Shown here: positions 1-5,127 of the stretch, in pieces
Numbering within the stretch: the stretch's first letter is position 1
How the letters are laid out: every line of letters starts with the position of its first letter
Source of the DNA: an uncultured Oscillospiraceae bacterium
GTDB taxonomy: Bacteria > Bacillota > Clostridia > Oscillospirales > Acutalibacteraceae
Direction: 5' to 3'
NCBI GenBank assembly: GCA_900548085.1
Contig: URJF01000049.1
Coordinates: forward strand, 1 to 10,236
Length of the DNA: 10,236 bases
Position numbers and translations under genes: made by a program
The notes under the pieces: model-generated
What the model saw: only the letters and a program-made list of their open reading frames with translations
The model's database searches: none
What the model was told of the DNA's origin: nothing

Positions 1-731
1 GTAATAATACCCGAAGACATTTCGCCCACAAAGGCGGGAATACCGACCTGACAAGAAGAAATAAGGCGTTTTATACTCGGTACACAAGGCTTGATTTTTA
101 CATTGCTGCGCTTTGAGAACAAGTGGATGGAGCATATTGTGATGCCGAGGACCGGTGAAAGAACTGTAGCCAATGCCGCACCCTTCATTCCCATCTTGAG
201 TGGGAACATAAGCACATAGTCGAACACGATATTAAAAAGACTGCTGGACAATGTGGCAATCATAGCCACTGTGGGTGCACCGTCATTACGCACATAAGTA
301 TTGGCAACATAGTTCCACATAAATATCGGACCAAAGCACATAAAGATACGGGTATAATCCCTGCCGGTCTCCACTATAGTGCTGTCTGCGCCCAACAAAG
401 TCAAAAGTTTTTCCGGAGCAAATATGCCAATAAAGGTGAATACTAAGCCTAATACGGCAGTAAAGAACAGTGCATTAAACAAATATGAATCGGCGCTGCT
501 GTCGCCCCTCGCCTTTAGAACACTGTGGCGAATGGCAGAACCGACACCCACCATAGAGCCTATGGCAAATATCAAATTATACAGCGGCAAAACGAGATTG
601 AGAGCGGTAAGTCCGTTGGCGCCCTCCGCCTTTGCAATAAAAAATGAATCCGCAATGATATAGCATGACATACCCACCATACCCAAAATATTTAGTGATA
701 CATATTTTGCAAATTGCTTTTTTACATTCAT
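1..731 (-). CDS. MATE-family multidrug/cation efflux protein, C-terminus off the left edge
   Basis: Reading from ATG 731-729 the frame stays open to the left edge, giving 243 codons of a protein family that is usually about 450 residues long. The start is supported by GGAGA at 743-739, 7 nt upstream. The product is an integral membrane protein with about six hydrophobic segments in the visible part. Early segments read MVGMSCYIIADSFFIAKAEG and GLTALNLVLPLYNLIFAIG, the ADSFF..G.NGL.ALN..LP pattern typical of the first helices of MATE (MepA/NorM-like) antiporters. Family members export cationic drugs using Na+ or H+ gradients; the substrate here cannot be read from sequence. The gene has its own promoter and a structured leader with a conditional terminator resembling a guanidine-IV riboswitch, which in Clostridia precedes mepA-type MATE genes. 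The regulator gene at 1008-1250 lies upstream on the same strand. Confidence 0.93.
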   Translation of the reverse strand, partial: MNVKKQFAKYVSLNILGMVGMSCYIIADSFFIAKAEGANGLTALNLVLPLYNLIFAIGSMVGVGSAIRHSVLKARGDSSADSYLFNALFFTAVLGLVFTFIGIFAPEKLLTLLGADSTIVETGRDYTRIFMCFGPIFMWNYVANTYVRNDGAPTVAMIATLSSSLFNIVFDYVLMFPLKMGMKGAALATVLSPVLGITICSIHLFSKRSNVKIKPCVPSIKRLISSCQVGIPAFVGEMSSGII

Positions 732-745
732 AAAAAAATCTCCAT

Positions 746-799
746 AAAAAAAGCATTCGGTACTTATCTTCATAGACCTAACGATAAGCACACGAACGC
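746..799 (-). terminator. Conditional intrinsic terminator of the MATE leader
   Basis: On the minus strand the arm GCGTTCGTGTGCTTATC (799-783) pairs with GATAAGTACCGAATGC (768-753), leaving one bulged T and some G-T pairs. The stem is about 16 bp, with a 14-nt loop, and is followed at once by seven Ts (752-746). It lies 15-22 nt before the MATE start codon. Because its 5' arm includes the CGTTC strand of the preceding hairpin, forming that hairpin should block termination. Confidence 0.8.
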
Positions 800-829
800 A
801 TAACGTTCACTACCCGGTGGCAGTGATAC
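746..829 (-). ncRNA. Candidate guanidine-IV (mepA-type) riboswitch leader of the MATE gene
   Basis: Read on the minus strand, the leader begins at about position 829, directly after the promoter. It folds into P1 (825-819 pairing with 814-808, CACTGCC/GGTAGTG, tetraloop ACCG) and an adjoining P2 (808-804 with 798-794, GAACG/CGTTC, loop TTATG). The 3' arm of P2 is also the 5' arm of a long terminator hairpin (799-753) with a T tract, so P2 and the terminator exclude each other. Loop ACC at 818-816 could pair with GGT at 778-776 in the terminator loop. Two adjacent hairpins, a CACCGGGTAGTG core, an overlapping terminator and a MATE gene fit what I recall of the guanidine-IV class, an ON switch in Clostridia. 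The structural reading is direct; the class assignment is from memory of the consensus and needs a covariance-model search. Confidence 0.68.
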
Positions 830-830
830 T

Positions 831-859
831 AATATATCAAATTAAGATTTTATTGTCAA
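831..859 (-). promoter_or_regulatory. Sigma-A promoter of the MATE gene
   Basis: On the minus strand, TTGACA (859-854) and TATATT (836-831) are separated by exactly 17 bp. The predicted start near 826-829 places the first transcribed bases at the foot of the P1 hairpin, so the leader begins with the aptamer-like fold. Confidence 0.8.
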
Positions 860-863
860 CAGA

Positions 864-891
864 TTTAATGTCAAATAAATTTAACATTAAA
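864..891. repeat. Inverted repeat next to the MATE promoter
   Basis: TTTAATGT (864-871) and ACATTAAA (884-891) are perfect inverted copies separated by 12 bp. The element begins 4 bp upstream of the -35 box of the MATE promoter. Its place suggests a protein-binding site; there is no T tract that would make it a terminator. It does not resemble the palindrome in front of the ABC operon. Confidence 0.4.
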
Positions 892-982
892 GAGTAATAT
901 AGTAGAGGCAAATATCCTCATATTCTCCACTGTCTAATCTAAATCTCTTTGGCAAATATTACACTATCCGGAACTGTAATAT
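892..982. repeat. Two imperfect hairpins between the MATE promoter and the regulator gene
   Basis: The first hairpin (892-927) pairs GAG-AATAT with ATATT-CTC around an inner GAGG/CCTC stem, with one bulged T. The second (956-982) pairs ATATTACA with TGTAATAT perfectly around an 11-nt loop, 26 nt past the stop codon of the regulator gene. Neither is followed by a good T tract on the minus strand (three Ts at most), so they are at best weak terminators for the regulator transcript and could be binding sites. GGCAAATAT occurs twice, at 907-915 and 951-959. Confidence 0.3.
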
Positions 983-1007
983 ACAACTTATTCTGCTAAA
1001 AAATGTG

Positions 1008-1250
1008 TTATATTATCTCTTGTTCAATATTATCGAAAATAGGATCATTAAAAAAATCTCTGATAGAAATTTCGAGTCCGTCGCAAATTTTTTGGAGGGA
1101 CACAACACCGGGATTTTTGCTCTTTGTATTGAGCATACTGTAAATTGTTGAAGGATTCACTCCGCTGATATTGCCCAAAGCATTTATGGCAATATTCCGT
1201 TCCTTACAGAGATTTATTATTCGCTGTGCGACTGCCTCTTTTATTTTCAT
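1008..1250 (-). CDS. Small XRE/Cro-C1-type helix-turn-helix regulator
   Basis: An 80-residue protein that is little more than one HTH_XRE DNA-binding domain: helix 1 around residues 6-18 (VAQRIINLCKERN), helices 2-3 around 21-40 with the recognition segment GVNPSTIYSMLN (30-41), then SLQKICDGLEISIRDFF (51-67), the usual closing helices of the fold. There is no effector or membrane domain. I take ATG 1250 as start, with AAGG 9 nt upstream; an in-frame TTG three codons earlier (1259) is possible but sits against the AAGG. The gene is divergent from the two ABC exporter genes, and a 15-bp inverted repeat lies between them 40 bp from its start codon. Control of the ABC operon and of its own gene is therefore the likely job (inference). 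It is also upstream of the MATE gene on the same strand. Confidence 0.85.
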   Translation of the reverse strand: MKIKEAVAQRIINLCKERNIAINALGNISGVNPSTIYSMLNTKSKNPGVVSLQKICDGLEISIRDFFNDPIFDNIEQEII

Positions 1251-1290
1251 AACTATCAACCTTATATATTTGATAGTAAAATTGTATATG

Positions 1291-1326
1291 AATTTGGGAT
1301 ATATCGTGTGGGATATATCCCAAATT
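1291..1326. promoter_or_regulatory. Likely operator: perfect 15-bp inverted repeat
   Basis: AATTTGGGATATATC (1291-1305) and GATATATCCCAAATT (1312-1326) are exact inverted copies with a 6-bp spacer. Within it GGGATATATC occurs twice as a direct repeat (1296-1305, 1310-1319), and GGGATATATCCC (1310-1321) is itself a palindrome, so the site may hold more than one dimer. It ends 5 bp before the -35 box of the ABC promoter. A further half-site-like TTTTGGGAT (1337-1345) lies at the start of the spacer between -35 and -10. Binding by the adjacent XRE protein is inferred from position only. Confidence 0.7.
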
Positions 1327-1331
1327 AACTC

Positions 1332-1360
1332 TTGACTTTTGGGATTTTACAGTGTAGAAT
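1332..1360 (+). promoter_or_regulatory. Sigma-A promoter of the ABC exporter operon
   Basis: TTGACT (1332-1337) and TAGAAT (1355-1360) are separated by 17 bp, each one mismatch from consensus. Transcription should start near 1366-1368, just before the 5S-like leader, so the leader is transcribed from a dedicated promoter and not read in from an rRNA operon. The palindrome directly upstream and the half-site in the spacer suggest regulated use. Confidence 0.8.
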
Positions 1361-1365
1361 AGAAA

Positions 1366-1460
1366 TATAATCAGTTGTGGCTGATAAAACAGAGAAACCT
1401 GTTCCCATTCCGAACACAGCAGTAAAGCTCTTGCATATTTTTTGTGCAAGGGCATTTTTT
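1366..1460 (+). ncRNA. 5S rRNA-like attenuator leader of the ABC operon
   Basis: Positions 1390-1431 reproduce the 5S rRNA beta domain. CAGAG (1390-1394) pairs with CTCT (1428-1431) like helix II. CTGT (1399-1402) pairs with ACAG (1416-1419) like helix III. The loop TTCCCATTCCGAA plus C (1403-1415) is 13 nt, the length of 5S loop C, with the CCCAT.CCGAAC core seen in bacterial 5S. AGTAAAGCTC resembles the 5S AGTTAAGCTC that follows. A hairpin (1370-1374 with 1381-1385, loop TTGTGG) precedes it. The rest of 5S (helices IV and V and the 3' strand of helix I) is absent; a terminator takes its place, sharing 1427-1431 with helix II. The two folds exclude each other. This is either a regulatory 5S mimic or a 5S remnant; the dedicated promoter and the position before the ribosome binding site favour regulation (inference). 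Confidence 0.7.
1427..1460 (+). terminator. Intrinsic terminator inside the ABC operon leader
   Basis: GCTCTTGCA (1427-1435) pairs with TGCAAGGGC (1445-1453) with a single G-T pair; the loop is mostly T, and A plus six Ts (1454-1460) follow. The hairpin ends 11 nt before the ribosome binding site of the first ABC gene, so it must be bypassed for expression. Its 5' arm overlaps the 3' strand of the 5S-like helix II. Confidence 0.85.
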
Positions 1461-1483
1461 ATACCAAAAAAGAGGAAGAAACA

Positions 1484-3262
1484 ATGAAAGACAATCTAAA
1501 GTATATGATTAGGAATTGGATGGCATGGGACAAAAAGAGTCTTATATTTTTTGCGGTGCGTGTGCCTGCACTGGTGTTTCAACCCATTGTGACGGCATAC
1601 ATCCCCAAGGCAATGATAGACTGCATAACAGAAGGGGTAACCACAAAAAAGCTGATTGAGATAATAGCACTGCTGAGCCTGCTGCTGACACTGACGATAT
1701 GGCTGGACCCTTTTATGCAGGAGCTTGTGAGAGGCGGTGCAAGGATAGTGCGAATGAGGTACGCTGTAGCCGCCTTCAGAAAAAGCCTAAACACCGACTA
1801 TGTTAATATTGAGAGTTTAGAAAAAAGAGAAGTACAAAAGAGAGCTGAGGATTTCTACAACGCAAGGTGGTCCGGCGGTGCAAATTTTATAGATATGCTA
1901 AACTACTTTTGCGTGGCAATAGTGGGTGTAATATCCTCTTGTGCGCTGATATACAAGTTAAACGCAGCTATGATTTTGTTGATAGCAGTCACCTGTGGAA
2001 TAGAATTTTTTATTCAGCATACACTGACGAAAAAGCGTCGTGAAAATCTCAATGCAAAAACCGAACCGAACAACAGATTCAACTATTTCTACAAACTGTG
2101 CAAGGACGGAAAATCAGCTAAAGACATAAAAATCTATGGGTTTAAGGATTATTTCATAAAAGCACTTGCAAAATCACTGTATGATATAGAAAAAATATAT
2201 GCAAAATACACTCATCAGTGCATAGCCTCGGACGGTATATCCGCATTGCTGAATGCTGCTCGTGAATCGGTGGCATATATCTATTTAGTATACCTCGTAA
2301 CAAAGAGTAGACTGTCGGTATCGGATTTTATCTTCTACTTTGGTATTATCACAGGATTTTCTAACTGGGTAATCAGCTTGGGCTACTCAGTGAACCAAAT
2401 AGAAATGTGCTGTAACGAATGTGCAGAATACAGAAAATATATAGAAGAAAAAGACACATCCGACGATGGTACTGCCTTACAAAGTAAATGTGTAGAAAGC
2501 ATTGAATTTTGCAATGTGTCATACAAATACCTCTCCTCCCAGACACCTACTCTAAAGAATATAAACATCAAATTCGGCGGCAATGAAAATGTAGCAATAG
2601 TAGGTGAAAACGGAGCTGGCAAAACTACTCTGATAAAACTGTTGTGTGGTCTGTACTCCCCTACCGACGGCAAAATTTTGCTGAACGACACAGACACGGC
2701 GGGAATAGCAAAAAACAGCTATTTCGATTTGTTCTCGGTAATATTTCAGGACTATCGATTTTTGCCTATGACGATTCAGCAAAACATAACTGCTTCGTCT
2801 GAATATGACAGAGGCAAACTGTATGCCGCCTTTGAGCAAGCCGGCATACTCGAAAAAATCAACTCTTTGCCCCAAAAGGAAAACAGCCTGATGGACAGAG
2901 AGGTGTATAAAGATGCGGTGGATTTTTCAGGTGGAGAAAAGCAAAAGCTGCTACTGTCTAAGGCAGTGTACAAGGATGCTCCGATACTTGTTTTGGATGA
3001 GCCGACGGCGGCTCTTGATCCAATAGCAGAGAATGAGCTGTACCTAAAGTACAACGAATTAACAAAAAACAAGCTGTCCTTCTTCATCTCTCACAGACTG
3101 TCATCTACTCGATTTTGCGACAGGATACTTTTTTTATCCGACGGCAAAATAGCGGAGGAAGGAACCCACGAGGAGCTTATGGCAAAGAAGGGAAAATACT
3201 ACAAAATGTACCAAATCCAAAGCTATTATTACAAGGAGCAGGAGGCGTCGGTGAATGAGTAA
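1484..3262 (+). CDS. ABC exporter half-transporter (permease-ATPase fusion), first subunit
   Basis: A 592-residue protein with an N-terminal membrane domain (about six hydrophobic segments, residues 1-310) and a C-terminal nucleotide-binding domain. It is therefore an ATP-driven exporter half, of usual length. Visible motifs: Walker A GENGAGKTT (374-382), Q-loop VIFQD, signature FSGGEKQ (481-487), Walker B ILVLDEP (501-507) with the catalytic Glu, D-loop AALD, and SHR with the switch His (537). I start at ATG 1484 because AGAGGA (1471-1476) lies 7 nt upstream; the upstream in-frame ATG at 1442 falls inside the terminator hairpin. The stop overlaps the next gene by 8 nt (ATGAGTAA), so the two halves are probably co-translated and pair as a heterodimer. 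The substrate is unknown; no peptide precursor, peptidase domain or modification gene is nearby. Expression is likely set by the palindrome and the 5S-like attenuator upstream. Confidence 0.94.
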   Translation: MKDNLKYMIRNWMAWDKKSLIFFAVRVPALVFQPIVTAYIPKAMIDCITEGVTTKKLIEIIALLSLLLTLTIWLDPFMQELVRGGARIVRMRYAVAAFRKSLNTDYVNIESLEKREVQKRAEDFYNARWSGGANFIDMLNYFCVAIVGVISSCALIYKLNAAMILLIAVTCGIEFFIQHTLTKKRRENLNAKTEPNNRFNYFYKLCKDGKSAKDIKIYGFKDYFIKALAKSLYDIEKIYAKYTHQCIASDGISALLNAARESVAYIYLVYLVTKSRLSVSDFIFYFGIITGFSNWVISLGYSVNQIEMCCNECAEYRKYIEEKDTSDDGTALQSKCVESIEFCNVSYKYLSSQTPTLKNINIKFGGNENVAIVGENGAGKTTLIKLLCGLYSPTDGKILLNDTDTAGIAKNSYFDLFSVIFQDYRFLPMTIQQNITASSEYDRGKLYAAFEQAGILEKINSLPQKENSLMDREVYKDAVDFSGGEKQKLLLSKAVYKDAPILVLDEPTAALDPIAENELYLKYNELTKNKLSFFISHRLSSTRFCDRILFLSDGKIAEEGTHEELMAKKGKYYKMYQIQSYYYKEQEASVNE

Positions 3263-5078
3263 TATAAAATTTGTATTCAAAATGTATCGTGAAATTTTCA
3301 GTCTCGACAAAAAGATAGAGCCTATCGCCTTTTTTAACGCAATAATTACAGCGGCAAGACCCTTTGTAAACATATATTTTACGGCAAAAATAATAAAACT
3401 GCTGACTGACGGAGCAACCTTTCGCAATGTATTGGTGTACATAATTACGGCTGTAGTGCTAAATTTTGCACTTAAATACAGCGGTGAGTATTTGGATAAC
3501 TGCTATCAAGTACACTCAAGTATGCTCTACGGACGAGAAAACTACAAAATGGCAAAAAAGATATTCTCCATAGATTATGAAAAGCTGGAGGAAAACCACT
3601 TTAGAGAGACGATACATAAGCACGAAGAAGCAGGCGCAAGCAGATGGGCACGCTTTTCCTACTTTATGTGGACAAGTACAGTGTTCGTCAGCGGCTTGTT
3701 CACTGTGGCAGTATCGATAATAATGATATTGCCGCTTTTAAAAATCGGATTTACAAAGACGGGAGACACATTTTTTGAAAGACCGATATTCCTGATACTG
3801 CTAGTGGTAACAATCGTGCTTATGGCAGTAGTTATGGGGCTGATAGCTGTCAAGATGAACAAGTCGTATTTGGAGGCTAACGAGGCGTATGCAACACTGG
3901 ACAGACTGTTCTACTCGCTGATAGATATATTCGACGACTACAAAACAGGCAAAGAAATACGGCTCTACAAAGAGCAGAACCTAATAGACAGCATAGCAAC
4001 TAAGAAGATACTGACTGACGGTGAAAAAACGCTGAAGCAAATATCGATGCGTACAGCAAAAACAAGCTCTATAGTGGCAGTTATGGGTGCGACAGTAGCT
4101 TTCGGCGTATATGTATTCATTGGAGTAAAGGGCAACTTAGGGTTGTTCGACATAGGCTCTCTGGTAATGTACTGCGGCGCATTCATGCAGATAGTGAATG
4201 GTGTTATGCAAATAGCAAACACTCTGGGCAAGCTGGCAGAAATCATACCGCTTGCAAAAGTTTATTTTGAGATAATCGAGAGCAAAAGTCACAAAACATA
4301 CGGAGATAAGAAAATGAATCTGTCGGGTGGATTCAAAATTGAATTCAACAATGTTTCATTTAAGTATCCCAATGCAAAAAACTATGCACTGCAAAATGTT
4401 AATCTCAAAATCAACAACGGAGAGCACTTTGCTGTAGTAGGAAAAAACGGCAGCGGAAAAACCACTTTTATAAAACTGATGTGTCGGCTCTATGATGTAA
4501 CTGACGGTGAAATACTGATAAACGGAAACAATATAAAAGAATATACCGAGGACAGCATACAAAAATTATATTCGGTAGTATTTCAAGATTTTCAAATTTT
4601 TTCAATATCTGTAAAGGACAACATTTGTGCCGATGGCAATTTTGACAAAGACAGATTGTATGATTGCCTAAAAAATGCAAGCATTGACGAAAGAGTAGCA
4701 CAAATGCCACACAAGGAAAATACTCATCTGTACAAGGATATAGACCGAGACGGTGTGGAAATATCCGGCGGGGAGTCTCAAAAGTTAGCATTGGCACGAG
4801 CACTGTACAAAAATGCACCGACAGTAATTTTGGACGAGCCTACGGCGGCACTTGATCCTATAGCAGAGAATGAGATATACAGCCGATTCAACTCATTTGT
4901 AGAAAATAAAACGGCAATCTATATATCTCACAGACTGTCGAGCTGTGTATTCTGCGACAGAGTGGCAGTGTTCGACAAGTCCCGTTTGGTTGAGGTAGGG
5001 ACTCACAAAGAACTGCTGAGCAAAAACGGACAATACAGCAAACTATGGACTGCGCAGGCAAAATACTATATAAGCTGA
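3255..5078 (+). CDS. ABC exporter half-transporter (permease-ATPase fusion), second subunit
   Basis: A 607-residue partner of the preceding gene with the same order: membrane domain (residues 1 to about 335, hydrophobic stretches near 25-45, 55-75, 135-160, 170-195, 265-320) followed by the ATPase domain. Motifs: A-loop Tyr in FKYPNAKNYAL, Walker A GKNGSGKTT (396-404), Q-loop VVFQDF, signature ISGGESQ (503-509), Walker B VILDEP (524-529), SHR (558-560). The start ATG has AGGAGG (3240-3245) 9 nt upstream. Both halves keep the catalytic Glu after the Walker B Asp, so neither ATP site shows that classic sign of degeneracy, unlike many heterodimeric exporters of this type. The halves are diverged in the membrane domain, which argues for a heterodimer and not a recent duplication. 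A terminator follows the stop codon. Confidence 0.94.
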   Translation: MSNIKFVFKMYREIFSLDKKIEPIAFFNAIITAARPFVNIYFTAKIIKLLTDGATFRNVLVYIITAVVLNFALKYSGEYLDNCYQVHSSMLYGRENYKMAKKIFSIDYEKLEENHFRETIHKHEEAGASRWARFSYFMWTSTVFVSGLFTVAVSIIMILPLLKIGFTKTGDTFFERPIFLILLVVTIVLMAVVMGLIAVKMNKSYLEANEAYATLDRLFYSLIDIFDDYKTGKEIRLYKEQNLIDSIATKKILTDGEKTLKQISMRTAKTSSIVAVMGATVAFGVYVFIGVKGNLGLFDIGSLVMYCGAFMQIVNGVMQIANTLGKLAEIIPLAKVYFEIIESKSHKTYGDKKMNLSGGFKIEFNNVSFKYPNAKNYALQNVNLKINNGEHFAVVGKNGSGKTTFIKLMCRLYDVTDGEILINGNNIKEYTEDSIQKLYSVVFQDFQIFSISVKDNICADGNFDKDRLYDCLKNASIDERVAQMPHKENTHLYKDIDRDGVEISGGESQKLALARALYKNAPTVILDEPTAALDPIAENEIYSRFNSFVENKTAIYISHRLSSCVFCDRVAVFDKSRLVEVGTHKELLSKNGQYSKLWTAQAKYYIS

Positions 5079-5082
5079 AAAC

Positions 5083-5122
5083 AAAAAAGTTGACTGACAC
5101 AAATCAGTCAACTTTTTGTTTT
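5083..5122. terminator. Bidirectional terminator between convergent operons
   Basis: GTTGACTGA (5089-5097) and TCAGTCAAC (5104-5112) form a perfect 9-bp stem with loop CACAAA. It is flanked by an A run on the left and a T run on the right, which extend the stem and give a U tract on either strand. It lies 10 nt after the second ABC gene and just past the end of the convergent beta-helix gene (stop at 5130-5128), so it can end both transcripts. Confidence 0.92.
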
Positions 5123-5127
5123 AATCA

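Noticed and set aside
876..926. A 16-codon minus-strand frame (ATG at 926) as a leader peptide for the MATE gene
   Set aside because: It ends upstream of the MATE promoter, so it is not part of that transcript, and its GGAG is too close to the ATG.
1204..1455. 83-codon minus-strand frame covering the ABC leader and operator
   Set aside because: It runs across the terminator, 5S-like segment, promoter and palindrome and overlaps the regulator gene; composition looks random and no ribosome binding site fits.
1366..1460. A complete 5S rRNA gene
   Set aside because: Only the 5' half of 5S with the beta domain is present; helices IV and V and the 3' strand of helix I are missing, and a terminator follows instead.
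1442..1483. Longer start for the first ABC gene at ATG 1442
   Set aside because: That ATG lies in the terminator loop without a ribosome binding site, and the extra residues are unlike exporter N-termini; ATG 1484 has AGAGGA at the right distance.
5083..5122. The 9-bp inverted repeat as a regulator binding site
   Set aside because: Flanking A and T runs and its place between two convergent stop codons make it a bidirectional terminator.
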